Shown here one piece after another: positions 24,817 to 34,005 of a DNA stretch of 64,000 bases (positions within the stretch are counted from its first letter, which is position 1; each line of letters starts with the position of its first letter). Position numbers and translations under genes: made by a program. This stretch comes from Rhabdobacter roseus (GTDB taxonomy: Bacteria > Bacteroidota > Bacteroidia > Cytophagales > Spirosomataceae): contig NZ_JACHGF010000004.1 in NCBI RefSeq assembly GCF_014202275.1, forward strand, positions 332,928-396,927. The letters run 5' to 3'. Under the pieces are notes generated by a model. That model saw nothing but the letters and a program-made list of their open reading frames with translations, was not told the DNA's origin and made no database searches.

Positions 24817-27800
24817 TTATTCAGCAACCGGAAGCTCCCGGACCACCGTCACGTTGCCTTTCTTGGTCAGGTACTTATTTTCTCCCAGACCAATCATTTG
24901 CTCTTCCGGTATCCGGTTGGTACCCTTTTCGATGGCTTCCAGCCTTTCGTTAACCTGTTGCAGCAGCTTGATCTGCTCGTTCTCCTGCCGGGCCGTAGCA
25001 CTTTGGTATTCCCTTACCAGCCTTACCGAATCCGTACGCTCAGCCTCCGAAACGCCTGTACCGCCCAAAGCATCCTTAACCAGGTAGTCCAGGATCGCTC
25101 CTTCCTTGTTTTGGTTGATGGCATCTAGCAGGTCAGCGTACTTCATGGAGGAGCGGCGGTTGATGATCCACTCCCTATCCTCCACCTCGACATTAATACC
25201 ACCTTCCGAGTGCAGTTTGCCGCGGGCCTGGCCTCCGTGCTTAAATTTAGGGGCTTCCTTGGCAAGCTGGAAAGCTTTGACCTTAGCGGCGGCAAAAGTC
25301 CCGAACATGGTTGCGATGGATGCAATGGCCAAACCCACCCCGACAGGTCCCAGCATCGAAAGTGAGTTATAAATTTTCGTTGACGCGGTGATGAGTTGCG
25401 AGGCCTGCATAATTGAATCTGAAGCAATTTGTATCTTTTGAAGCCGCTCCTGATCCTTCTGGGCCCGCTCACGCTGCTTTTGCAAAACTTCCAGCTCCCG
25501 CTGCCGCAGATCAAGGTTATTGGCCAAACCCTGTTCGTTTAGCTCTTTTTCCCGGTCTACCTGCTCTTTTCGCTTGTCGATCTCGGCCGTGAGGCGCTCA
25601 ACACGCTGTTGGCTTAGCTGGAGCTGGTTTTGGTAGAGCTCATTTAGTACCCCCATAAACTGTTGGGCGAATTCTTTGAGCTTAGGAATATCCTCATCAT
25701 TGAGCCCGGCCTTGTAAAGCATCTTCTGGAAAAGGGTGATCCTTTCCTTATCCTTATCTACTGCCCTAATTTCGGCGTCGATCTTGGCAATCATGGCCCG
25801 GATAGACTCAATGCGCTTTTGGGCCTCCTCATCCCCGCTGTCTTCAATCAGCGCCATGCGCTCAAGCTGGTACTTGCGCTCTACTAAAAGTAGTTTTCGC
25901 CGGGCCTCCAGTTCCAGATCTATACGGGCCTTGGCTTGGGCTTCAATGAGATTTATTTCAGCCCGCGCCGTTTCAGTCTCCTCGGCCTCACCCAGAAACT
26001 TCATGTTCCGCTCAAACTCAATCTTTTGAAGCTCCTTTTGCTTCTGTATTTCGAGCTTTTTTCGTTTATCGGCATCTATTTCAGCCAGCTTATAAAGCTC
26101 CTCATACTTATACTCCACGTCCTGCAACTGACGTTGGTACTCATTGCTGAGCTCATGGGTTAGCTTACGCTCGGCGGCTGATATAAATTCTATCTCCTCT
26201 AAGTGGCTTGCATCCCTCACCATTTGCCGTCTTGCATCCAGGATACCTTTTGTTTTCGGATCAAGCGCGGCAGAGGTGTCAGCAATGGGCTTATTATCTT
26301 TATCAAACTTGCCCTTTGCAGCACCAGCAGCTAGTTGGGTGAGCGTTAGCAGGGCCTTTTCCTCTTCGTCAATTTCTAGCAACCTAAGTTTTTTCTTTTC
26401 TTTAATATAAGCCAAGCCGTCTTTTTTCATGGATTCTAGCCTTTCCTTGCCATATTCTTTTTCCAGCTTGGCTATTTCGTTTTGCAGGTCTTTTTGTGCG
26501 TCCAGCAAAGCCTTTTTACGGGCTTCGATTGCTTTGGTGTCTATCTCGGCCGCGGGCGCAATGGGCTTGGGCTCACCGTACTCCAAGTCCCCGGATTCGG
26601 TTATTCGGCCCTGCCGCAACGCCCGTCGCTGTTCGGCCAGCTCCTTCCTTCGTTTTTCGAGTTCGGCCAACCGCCGCTGTCTCTCCAAAATCGCCTCCGG
26701 AGTTAGCGTAATAGGGGTGTGAACAATCCCCCCGGTTGTGGCAGAGTAATTATCCACATATCCATCTTTCAACTCTTTTTCTATCCTCTTTTTTTCTTTA
26801 AGCAACCTTTCGCGCTCCTCGGCAATACTCTCCTGTGCCTCCCTCCGCATTTGGTCGGCCATTTGCTTTTGTGCCTTTATAAATTCGTGGACTTTCCCGG
26901 TATTAATATCCAGCGCCCGGCCGTACTTATCGAACCCGGTCGCTGCATTCGGTACTAGCTGCTGGATCTGGTCGATCACCTTCCGCAACTCTTCCTGCTC
27001 CTTAGCATTAAGACTGGCCTGGTTTTTAAGGGTTTCGTATCGTTTAAGTAAAGGGGCCAGCTTGGCCTCGTAGTCAATGACCTTCCGTTGCTGCTCATTA
27101 AAAGCCGCAACATCGCCGGTTGCGGCAGACATAATACCCGCCCATTGACTAAACTGCGTCACAATGCCGTCAACGACCCCTAAAAAACCTGCTGCAATTT
27201 CGAGAGCCGCATTAAAAAAGGGTACCATCAAATTACCGACGAGGCGGGTAATCCGGTCGGCTTGGTCGCCCAAATTAGAGGCCCGCCCTTCCAGCGTTTT
27301 CATTTTCGCATCATTGAGTTTGTCAAGCCCCAGTTCCTGACTCATCTCCGAAAACGCCTGAGCCGCCTCCCTAGCCCCCTTGGTAAAGGTTTTGGTTACC
27401 CCCTGGAAGGTTACTGTCACTTTGCCTGCCTCATTCTTAGCCCGTATCCCGAACTCTTTTAGCCTTTCCACCTCCCCTTCCTCGGCATCCAATATGGCTT
27501 CAATCAGCTGGTCAAAGGATTTATTTTGCGAAGCCGCTAAGCCGGAAAGATTGGCGATTTCTTTCGCCGTTGGCTTAAACCCTCTATTTACGAGTTTATT
27601 AAATACTTCGGTTAGCTCGTTTAAGCCAACAGGGAGCCTGGCCGCCAACCCTTCCAAGATAGCCATATCTTTATTGGCCAGCTTCATGCTACCCAGCGCA
27701 ACGGACAAGGATGCTTCAATTCCTTCCCAGGCCGATTGTGCTTGATAGGCTTTAGTGGTTACGGTACCCAACAAGCCCGCCATAGCCCCCAGCACCGGAT

Positions 27801-28302
27801 TGATGCCAGCCAGCACCGAGCCTAAGCCCAAGCCCATGCCCCCACCCCCGCCTGACCCGGCAATGAGCCAGCCGGCCGCAAAGCCTTTGATTTTTGAGAA
27901 TAAACCTTCGGTCTTTTTACCCTCGCGGTTGGCTTTTCCTAACCCAGCTTGCAACTCTTTAATACGGGCATTGATCTTTTGCAGGTCGGACTGCATCTTT
28001 TCGTACTTACCCGCCGCAATAAACTCCTTTTGGCGCTTGGTAAGTTCTGCCTTTTCTTTGTTCAGACGCTTGATCTCATCCTCAAAGGCCTTGGTGGAGT
28101 TGGTGATGACGGCGTACGCTTTGGCTCCGGTAAGCAGCTCATTTTCCAAATCAGCTGCTCCCTGAGCCGCCTCTTTAAAGGGATCCGCTTTACTGACTTT
28201 ATTCACCTTGGCTTCGTACTGATCCAGCCCGCCGCCGACCTGATCCAAGGCAGAAAGCACCTCGGATACGTCCATCGTAAATTTATTTTCAATATCTGCC
28301 AT
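24817..28302 (-). CDS. Phage tail tape-measure protein
   Basis: About 1161 residues. The N-terminus is coiled coil (FEDEIKRLNKEKAELTKRQKEF), then a Gly-rich hydrophobic stretch (AGWLIAGSGGGGGMGLGLG), then a tape-measure core (SAWEGIEASLSVALGSMKLANKD, LVGNLMVPFFNAALEIAAGFLGVVDG). Long charged coiled coils follow (about 480-960, KKRIEKELKDG, RRKELAEQRRALRQ), and the end has HGGQARGKLHSEGGINVEVEDREWIIN. Such proteins set tail length in siphophages. The ATG at 28302 is used; an upstream ATG adds five residues. Its codon use and GGTAC words match the host chromosome rather than the neighbouring AT-rich genes. Confidence 0.85.
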   Translation of the reverse strand: MADIENKFTMDVSEVLSALDQVGGGLDQYEAKVNKVSKADPFKEAAQGAADLENELLTGAKAYAVITNSTKAFEDEIKRLNKEKAELTKRQKEFIAAGKYEKMQSDLQKINARIKELQAGLGKANREGKKTEGLFSKIKGFAAGWLIAGSGGGGGMGLGLGSVLAGINPVLGAMAGLLGTVTTKAYQAQSAWEGIEASLSVALGSMKLANKDMAILEGLAARLPVGLNELTEVFNKLVNRGFKPTAKEIANLSGLAASQNKSFDQLIEAILDAEEGEVERLKEFGIRAKNEAGKVTVTFQGVTKTFTKGAREAAQAFSEMSQELGLDKLNDAKMKTLEGRASNLGDQADRITRLVGNLMVPFFNAALEIAAGFLGVVDGIVTQFSQWAGIMSAATGDVAAFNEQQRKVIDYEAKLAPLLKRYETLKNQASLNAKEQEELRKVIDQIQQLVPNAATGFDKYGRALDINTGKVHEFIKAQKQMADQMRREAQESIAEERERLLKEKKRIEKELKDGYVDNYSATTGGIVHTPITLTPEAILERQRRLAELEKRRKELAEQRRALRQGRITESGDLEYGEPKPIAPAAEIDTKAIEARKKALLDAQKDLQNEIAKLEKEYGKERLESMKKDGLAYIKEKKKLRLLEIDEEEKALLTLTQLAAGAAKGKFDKDNKPIADTSAALDPKTKGILDARRQMVRDASHLEEIEFISAAERKLTHELSNEYQRQLQDVEYKYEELYKLAEIDADKRKKLEIQKQKELQKIEFERNMKFLGEAEETETARAEINLIEAQAKARIDLELEARRKLLLVERKYQLERMALIEDSGDEEAQKRIESIRAMIAKIDAEIRAVDKDKERITLFQKMLYKAGLNDEDIPKLKEFAQQFMGVLNELYQNQLQLSQQRVERLTAEIDKRKEQVDREKELNEQGLANNLDLRQRELEVLQKQRERAQKDQERLQKIQIASDSIMQASQLITASTKIYNSLSMLGPVGVGLAIASIATMFGTFAAAKVKAFQLAKEAPKFKHGGQARGKLHSEGGINVEVEDREWIINRRSSMKYADLLDAINQNKEGAILDYLVKDALGGTGVSEAERTDSVRLVREYQSATARQENEQIKLLQQVNERLEAIEKGTNRIPEEQMIGLGENKYLTKKGNVTVVRELPVAE

Positions 28303-28363
28303 GGCTAATAGATGCAAATTGGGCTATCCAAAATCCGGATAGCTCTTGAAGGATTAATGGTAT

Positions 28364-30148
28364 TTATCTGGGACCGTTGCCGCGTCGGGGCGTGGTCAAA
28401 CTCTTGGTTCGTGTCGTTTTGTACTCGGCACACTTCCCATCGGCGTACACATCTGCCAATTCAATTACGGTGACGTAGTAAGCCGCATTATTTTGGCTGT
28501 ATCGCCTTACTTCTTCCGTCCGCAGAAGGGTACCTGCCGGGTAGCAACCCTGCTCCGGCTCTATGGGCTCGTAGTATTCTGGGAATGGGATGTCCGAGCA
28601 CTCGTTGGCCGCCACAATGGTTAGCTCCACCGTCTGCGTCAATAGATCAAATTCCAGCTGATCAATCTCCGCCACCTCAGCCAACGGATGCTTTACCAGG
28701 CCAGTGAAGTCGTAAACCTCCCCGCAGCAGCGCGAAAGCTGCACGGTCGCAAACTTTTTAATTGGCTTGACTGACCGGCTTTTTAGCGGGAGCTCAATAG
28801 CTGCGGCCGGTGGGGTGGTGATGGGCTTAGGGGGCTGTTCTTTTTGGTTGCCGAATAGGCCGTATGCGAAACTATTTGCATAACGGCCAAAGTCGTAGTA
28901 TAGGCGTGAGGCGGCCAGGTGCCCGTTGGGGTACCGTAGGCCCGAAATAGGAAGCCAGCCGTAGGGTACTTCGCTCCAGGCCGGGTTAATAATCGTGTGT
29001 ACCAATACCCAGCCTTCATCCGGCATCGTATCGGGCCTGTACACGATGGTTTGCCAATCGGTCGTGAACAGGCCCACGCTGATTACCTCTTCCGTCCGCT
29101 CGCCTTTGGAATCCCTGGGCACGCACGACTCGGAATAAGTCATGTATGCCGCCGAAAACTCCGCGCTGGATGGATTTTTGGGCTCGGTATACACTTCCGA
29201 TTTGGCCTCAAAGGCCGATTTGCTAATACTGAATTCAACGCCCTCAATGCCTTTCAGCCGGTCATTGGCGTACGAAAGCCGGTTAGTACCCCGCATCGTT
29301 TCCTTGTAGGCCGGCGCGGTCAGATCCAGGGTAACGACAGGAGGCGTATAGGAGCCGTGCGGAAAATAGCTGATGTGCTCAATCTTAAATTTGCCCTCCT
29401 CGGTTATGGTCCAGTAGGCATTGTACATCTTTTTCAGATTGTCGAGCACATCCTTTAAGGTTACTATGCCCTTAATGGCCGGATTTGAGGCACTGGGTCG
29501 TTTGGCATCGGAAATCTGAAGCAGACTTACGTCACGGAGGTAGTTTTCCTTACCCGTAACTGGGTTGGTGTCCGCGCAAAGAAATTCCGACAGTTCGGCC
29601 AGGGTCACCTCGGCCATATCTTCGTAGCCGGTACCCAGCAGGGTTTGCTTGATGAGGTAGAGCAAGGCACTGTTAAAGTGCCGCGCCCGGCTGTGCATGT
29701 CCGAGCCCGCGGGGTTAAATTCCTCGGTAGTGGGTACCGGAAACTTGAAAGGGGTCAGCACTTTGTAATCCAACCAATTCACTTCCCTATGCCAGTTGCC
29801 GATAATAGCCCCGTAGAGGTCCTTGACTTTGACACTTGTGATCGTAACGCTCTGCTGGTCGTAGTCCCATTCCAAGTCCTGTAGTGTAAAGGTACCTTCC
29901 CAAAAGACATCTACTTCTTCCCGGCATACTTGCTCAACGCTCAGCGTGAGTTCCTGACAGCAGTTTTGGGCGTAGGCCTGGGCTTCCAGCATAAACAGGT
30001 AGTCATCCCCGCTGAGGGTCATCGAGCCGGACATTTTTTCCCGGAAAAAGGCTTCTCCCTCCTCGCGCGCAACAGTAATCTTTCCGATTGATTTCGGGTT
30101 GATCGTCGCCGTCTTAGTGAAATAGGTCAGTTTGTAGGCATGGGCCAT
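28364..30148 (-). CDS. Phage tail-associated protein
   Basis: 594 residues, located 61 bp upstream of the tape-measure gene on the same strand. Sequence is beta-rich with several short motifs (YKLTYFTKTATINPKSIGKITVARE, FWEGTFTLQDLEWDYDQQSVTITSVKVKDLYG, LDNLKKMYNAYWTITEEGKFKIEHISYFPHGSY), resembling baseplate or tail-hub proteins of Bacteroidota prophages. Some cysteine pairs (QNCCQEL, RCCGEVYD) stand out. The C-terminal 60 residues are low-complexity basic. The tail role is inferred from its neighbour. Confidence 0.6.
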   Translation of the reverse strand: MAHAYKLTYFTKTATINPKSIGKITVAREEGEAFFREKMSGSMTLSGDDYLFMLEAQAYAQNCCQELTLSVEQVCREEVDVFWEGTFTLQDLEWDYDQQSVTITSVKVKDLYGAIIGNWHREVNWLDYKVLTPFKFPVPTTEEFNPAGSDMHSRARHFNSALLYLIKQTLLGTGYEDMAEVTLAELSEFLCADTNPVTGKENYLRDVSLLQISDAKRPSASNPAIKGIVTLKDVLDNLKKMYNAYWTITEEGKFKIEHISYFPHGSYTPPVVTLDLTAPAYKETMRGTNRLSYANDRLKGIEGVEFSISKSAFEAKSEVYTEPKNPSSAEFSAAYMTYSESCVPRDSKGERTEEVISVGLFTTDWQTIVYRPDTMPDEGWVLVHTIINPAWSEVPYGWLPISGLRYPNGHLAASRLYYDFGRYANSFAYGLFGNQKEQPPKPITTPPAAAIELPLKSRSVKPIKKFATVQLSRCCGEVYDFTGLVKHPLAEVAEIDQLEFDLLTQTVELTIVAANECSDIPFPEYYEPIEPEQGCYPAGTLLRTEEVRRYSQNNAAYYVTVIELADVYADGKCAEYKTTRTKSLTTPRRGNGPR

Positions 30149-30246
30149 ATACCTATAGATATTAAGTAACTACAAAAAATAGTGCTGATGCTCACTGCGG
30201 GGGAACGGCCCAAGGAGTAGTAGGTTTGCTTGCCTGATGCGGGTAG

Positions 30247-30329
30247 ACGACCCAAGGAGAAAGAAAAAGTACCTTCGCGAAAGGTCCTTAAATTAAAAGA
30301 ATTAGTGTGGAAATTTCAATTTTTTGTTG
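30247..30329 (+). repeat. Imperfect long direct repeat, right copy
   Basis: About 83 bp matching 21971-22055 (see there). It overlaps the 3' end of the antirepressor-like gene, whose last residues SRCNKKLKFPH are encoded by repeat sequence. Confidence 0.6.
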
Positions 30330-30658
30330 CAGCGGGAGCTTAATGGGGAGAGCCGGGTAACCTCTACTTTATGGCCTAGGCTTATATCCTCAGCCAATCG
30401 GAAGGCTTTGATTTGCTTGGAACGGACAAAAAATCCCAACCGAATGACCCCTCGTTTCTTCCAGTACACCGTTGCCTGATTTCCAATGGCGCCAGGATTA
30501 CTGACGCTGATAAAATGCTTGCCCTCGATCAACTCATCAGGCTTAGTTCTCTTGTGCTCCCTGATAGCGCTATCACTAACCCTGTACCCTTCCGCAACCG
30601 GGATGGCGGGCTTGCCGTCGATCTTGAGTTGCCAGGTGGAATGTTCTACGAGTTGCAT
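30302..30658 (-). CDS. Phage antirepressor-like protein, probably truncated
   Basis: 118 residues from ATG 30658. The core SDSAIREHKRTKPDELIEGKHF...TVYWKKRGVIRLGFFVRSKQIKAFRLAEDI matches N-terminal domains of phage antirepressor/Rha-type regulators. After RLAEDISL the sequence runs into the long direct repeat, so the usual C-terminal domain is missing. Truncation by rearrangement is likely. Confidence 0.6.
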   Translation of the reverse strand: MQLVEHSTWQLKIDGKPAIPVAEGYRVSDSAIREHKRTKPDELIEGKHFISVSNPGAIGNQATVYWKKRGVIRLGFFVRSKQIKAFRLAEDISLGHKVEVTRLSPLSSRCNKKLKFPH

Positions 30659-30671
30659 GCCTACACACAAA

Positions 30672-30701
30672 AAGGTACCCTACGAAATTGCAGGGTACCT
30701 T
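30672..30701. terminator. Hairpin between the membrane-protein gene and antirepressor-like gene
   Basis: Arms AAGGTACCCT (30672-30681) and AGGGTACCTT (30692-30701) pair perfectly over 10 bp around a 10-nt loop. It lies between two leftward genes and uses the recurrent GGTACC word. Confidence 0.5.
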
Positions 30702-30732
30702 CGGCACTCAGTAGGACAAGAATTCTATGTGC

Positions 30733-31806
30733 TTAAGGCTTACTTGGGAGCTTCGATATAACCCAGTCAATTAAACACGAAAAGCAAAGAGACTGCTTTA
30801 ATACAAGGAGGCCTAGATATAAAAAAAATCCAAAGAGACAGGTAATAGCAATTTTCGTGGGTAGATCCACCGGCTTTGCCCTTAACACCTTGATAGATGA
30901 TTGAATTAAGGCACTAAAAAAAATCAAGGCCCAACTTAGAAATATCATTCCTACTAGGGTTCTAAAAAACGATAAGCCTAATAACCAAGGAAATATGAGA
31001 ACATATAAGAAGGCTAATAAAAAAGAGGTTGTAAAGAGTGCTTTAACTAATAGTTTGTATTTGATGTTATCTTCTGCCTTGAGTGTGTTATATCTGATAT
31101 TTAGGTCTATAACCTTATTGTAGGGTATTATTAAAAAGTCGCTGGGAATCTCTTTAAAGGCTTGCTTGCTCTCTGAATACTTTTTGACATCCGTCAGAAA
31201 AATGGCCTCAAGCTCGCCAGTTCTAGCAGAGATTGTGTACTGAGATAGAAATCCGGAAAACATTTTGGGCTTTTGATTACCTCCATCCATTACTACATCT
31301 ATATAGGTGGATAAAACTTTGCCCTTTCGCTGTTTTTTAAAATCACCAGACGACAATATATCGCCTCTGAAATAGTAGTTCCAGTGGTTTGAAAATCTAA
31401 AAACGCGGAATTTAGTGTCAATTTTGAATGCTCGAATAATTGAATGGCAAACAATACCTAGTAAAGCAGCAATCACTATGGAAGCAAAAAGATACCCCAG
31501 GATCATCCACAAGTTGTAGTTGTCGAAGTCATCAGGCAGCTCATTCTTAGCTAATTTGGCGTATCCATTGGTAATATAGAGCTTGATTTCTTTAAGGGTA
31601 AAGCCAAAGAATCTACTAAAGGTCAGAAAGGTGATGATTTGAACAATTAGCCCCCAAAAAATACTAGTGATTAGCCTATCCGCAAAAAGGCCTACGCCAA
31701 ACTGCTTGGAAAACTCACCTGTGAAGTAAAAACGTTTAAAGAAGACCCCTGGAACGATTAGAAGAACTATAAACAGGGTCGTAATAACGGAAATGGGAGT
31801 CTCCAT
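30733..31806 (-). CDS. Membrane protein of unknown function
   Basis: 357 residues. N-terminal hydrophobic segments (VITTLFIVLLIVPGVFF; ITSIFWGLIVQIITFLTF), a short motif FKRFYFTGEFSKQFG, another pair of segments around 105-125, a soluble charged stretch (about 140-240), and four C-terminal helices (LLVKALFTTSFLLAFLYVLIFPWLL, LVGMIFLSWALIFFSALI, IAITCLFGFFLYLGLLVL). No domain recognised. Medium GC. It starts 7 bp after the stop of a 76-residue gene and likely forms a two-gene operon with it. Confidence 0.6.
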   Translation of the reverse strand: METPISVITTLFIVLLIVPGVFFKRFYFTGEFSKQFGVGLFADRLITSIFWGLIVQIITFLTFSRFFGFTLKEIKLYITNGYAKLAKNELPDDFDNYNLWMILGYLFASIVIAALLGIVCHSIIRAFKIDTKFRVFRFSNHWNYYFRGDILSSGDFKKQRKGKVLSTYIDVVMDGGNQKPKMFSGFLSQYTISARTGELEAIFLTDVKKYSESKQAFKEIPSDFLIIPYNKVIDLNIRYNTLKAEDNIKYKLLVKALFTTSFLLAFLYVLIFPWLLGLSFFRTLVGMIFLSWALIFFSALIQSSIKVLRAKPVDLPTKIAITCLFGFFLYLGLLVLKQSLCFSCLIDWVISKLPSKP

Positions 31807-31813
31807 ACGGGCA

Positions 31814-32044
31814 TTACGATACCAGCGTGATTTTGCCCGTGGAGAGTTCTATGGTTTTTTCCTGGCCGCTCGTATCCCTTAGGCTCTCGATGGCCTCAAT
31901 GTACTTTTTCTTGTCTTCTGGATTAGACATGATTTGCTTGGCCTCGGGACTCATTATATCCATATCCGTACTAAAGGTAGTCTCGAACACACCTTTGGCA
32001 GCCCCTAGGATCTGGAGAATCGTATCTTTAATTGACTGACTCAT
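31814..32044 (-). CDS. Small acidic protein upstream of the membrane protein
   Basis: 76 residues (MSQSIKDTILQILGAAKGVFETTFSTDMDIMSPEAKQIMSNPED...), helical, no known family, no signal peptide. It is placed directly ahead of the 357-residue membrane protein on the same strand, a pattern consistent with a paired or regulatory partner. Confidence 0.5.
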   Translation of the reverse strand: MSQSIKDTILQILGAAKGVFETTFSTDMDIMSPEAKQIMSNPEDKKKYIEAIESLRDTSGQEKTIELSTGKITLVS

Positions 32045-32230
32045 AGTGATTCGTGGTAAAATGAGAGATAGTAATAAAAGTAGCCTTCTCTCTAATTCTC
32101 ACTAAATCTAACGCAAATTTTTTAGTTAAAGTTAGAAGAAAGTGTAATAATATTTTTCTAGGTAGTTTTTTTTATAGGACTATTCTAAGGAAGCTTCTCT
32201 TAAAAGCTATACTAGATCTACTCCCCCCTT

Positions 32231-32467
32231 TCATATAAACGGCGTTTCGTAGTACTCCTTCAGGGTGCCGAGCATCTCGGCCGGTAGCTTGGTCATCAGG
32301 TAATGGATGATGTCTGCGTAGATCTTGCCCTTGTTGACGTTGTAGAAGCTGTTGCCGCGGCAGTGGATGGTGTTGCGAGCCTGGCGGGTGGCTCCCAGGC
32401 GTAGGCAATGCGGGGGGGGGCTATTTGAACAGAGCCAACATCTCTGCAAATGGCCTCCTTTCGTCAA
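32231..32467 (-). CDS. Orphan gene fragment at a poly-C tract
   Basis: 78 codons. The N-terminal part overlaps the end of the 212-residue gene, but the C-terminal part looks like real protein sequence (RQARNTIHCRGNSFYNVNKGKIYADIIHYLMTKLPAEMLGTLKEYYETPFI) and is GC-richer than its surroundings. A run of nine C residues (minus strand) at 32412-32420 lies just upstream, next to the stop of the other gene. It may be the remnant of a gene lost by deletion or a +1/-1 frameshift product. No family recognised. Confidence 0.35.
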   Translation of the reverse strand: MTKGGHLQRCWLCSNSPPPHCLRLGATRQARNTIHCRGNSFYNVNKGKIYADIIHYLMTKLPAEMLGTLKEYYETPFI

Positions 32468-33059
32468 TAGCTCTCATCATTTCCTGGTACCAGGCATTGT
32501 AGTTATCCAGGCAGTGCTCGGTTTCAATGTCGAAAAGGGCCTGTTTAGCGCTCAGCTCTATCTCACGCTCCTCCGTACGATGTTGCAGTGCAACTATCTC
32601 AAGTCGGCCGGACTGATCAACTGTCCGAAAGCATCGGTAGGTCTCGGGTAGGTTTATGTGGCGCATATCCTCTTCCACCCGGCGCGCTCGTGCACTCTGA
32701 ACGTAGTCCAGAAGCTCAGAATATTGCTCAATATTCGCAGGAAGGCCCTTATAAAAGCTTCCTCCAACAACGCGGCGCCGTAGTTCCTCGTAAGGATCGG
32801 ATGAGTCAGATCCGCCTAGCACTTCCTCTGTATCGTCAAATCTACCTTCGTTGAAATCCACAATCTGATCATAGAGAGCCCTAAGCTTGAGTACTAATAG
32901 CCCAGCTTGAAGGGCCAGTTTGGAGACTTCCCAATATTGAGCCTCTGCACCTTCGGGCTTGCATGCACCAGGCGTATTGAGTAAGCTATCTTGGAAATCA
33001 ATTTGCTCACCAACTGTCTCTACTTCAATGTATGCAAGAAAGTCGATATTTAATTTCAT
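32421..33059 (-). CDS. Hypothetical protein of the element
   Basis: 212 residues, cytoplasmic, charged. Contains ALYDQIVDFNEGRFDDTEEVLGGSDSSDPYEELRRRVVGGSFYKGLPANIEQYSELLDY and helical stretches near the C-terminus (ERRPFAEMLALFK end). No known family. Lies between the terminase-like gene (42 bp upstream) and the poly-C tract, in an order compatible with a small phage-like operon. Confidence 0.55.
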   Translation of the reverse strand: MKLNIDFLAYIEVETVGEQIDFQDSLLNTPGACKPEGAEAQYWEVSKLALQAGLLVLKLRALYDQIVDFNEGRFDDTEEVLGGSDSSDPYEELRRRVVGGSFYKGLPANIEQYSELLDYVQSARARRVEEDMRHINLPETYRCFRTVDQSGRLEIVALQHRTEEREIELSAKQALFDIETEHCLDNYNAWYQEMMRAIDERRPFAEMLALFK

Positions 33060-33101
33060 ATGTCAGGACGGGTAATCGTGGGAATTATTATCAAATCTAC
33101 T

Positions 33102-33614
33102 TTAAGCCTCTTTCTCATCGGCCGCACCGATGTTAGATAGATCTAATTCGACTGAAACACCCTCATCATTCGGGAGAATAACCGTAAAAGCATGTTGCCT
33201 CGTCGGCTGGTCTTCCTTATCCCCTTCACTCTTTCTCTTCTCTTCCCCTTGTTCCATAGCACCAAGCTTATTTTTCATCGTAAAGATTAAAAGCGCGGTA
33301 TTGACTTTATTTGGCTCAATACTCCCTCCATTTATTAAATTGGTAGGGAGTCCGAAAGCCGCACTTTGAACAATTCGCTCCCAAACGCCTAATCCCTTCG
33401 CTGCTGCTGAACGTACCCTTTCGGCTTGGCTTTCGGTGGCATTTTGTTCAATAGTTCTGTAATCGCAAGGCGCGAACGTGTGTTTAGAATACCCCCTTGA
33501 TAAATGCTCGCAATATTGGTCTACTAGCAACTCAAGGTCGCTATTCTTGATTCTCCGAGCTTCATTACCTTCAGTGAACCATCCTTTATTCGTAGTTACT
33601 TTTCGCTTTGCCAT
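33102..33614 (-). CDS. Terminase small subunit-like protein
   Basis: 170 residues. YCEHLSRGYSKHTFAPCDYRTIEQN is like the start of small terminase subunits of Bacteroidota phages (CxHLxxGxSKxSF..CD..T), which bind packaging-initiation DNA, and it is followed by ERVRSAAAKGLGVWERIVQSAAFGLPTNLINGGS. The C-terminus is acidic and disordered. In satellites such a protein can redirect packaging of a helper phage. No large terminase is present nearby. The match is by eye and moderate. Confidence 0.5.
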   Translation of the reverse strand: MAKRKVTTNKGWFTEGNEARRIKNSDLELLVDQYCEHLSRGYSKHTFAPCDYRTIEQNATESQAERVRSAAAKGLGVWERIVQSAAFGLPTNLINGGSIEPNKVNTALLIFTMKNKLGAMEQGEEKRKSEGDKEDQPTRQHAFTVILPNDEGVSVELDLSNIGAADEKEA

Positions 33615-33677
33615 AGTTAGAAATTAGGCTAATGACACGTGTAAGGGATTGGGAACTGCTATTCCTATCGCGTTGTC

Positions 33678-33872
33678 TTAATTATTGCCTGTCAATTGCT
33701 CCTCCTCTACTAGGTCGAGGAGGGCCTGGAGCTCTGTGCGCTGATGTTGAAGATTATTGGCATGACCCCTTTCCTCTAAATCTTCCTCATGCGCTACTGC
33801 TTGATGCTTCTGAGCAATCCGGTTCGCCAAGTCACTCGTCGTGATAATCGTTTTGTCTGTTTTCGTGGCCAT
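33678..33872 (-). CDS. Small hypothetical protein
   Basis: 64 residues from the ATG at 33872 (MATKTDKTIITTSDLANRIAQKHQAVAHEEDLEERG...), helical and charged, ending LLDLVEEEQLTGNN. An upstream in-frame ATG would add a poorly coding, AT-rich leader and is not used. No family recognised. Confidence 0.5.
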   Translation of the reverse strand: MATKTDKTIITTSDLANRIAQKHQAVAHEEDLEERGHANNLQHQRTELQALLDLVEEEQLTGNN

Positions 33873-34005
33873 AAGTGGGTTTAATATTTTTGTAGTTAGA
33901 TGGATCATGGGGAGGAGGTAGAAAGATAATATTTCGATTGATCTATTTTTGATATATGCATTTTGCCGTTTTACAGAAATGGAATTTGTTCCATTTTTCA
34001 ATCAA

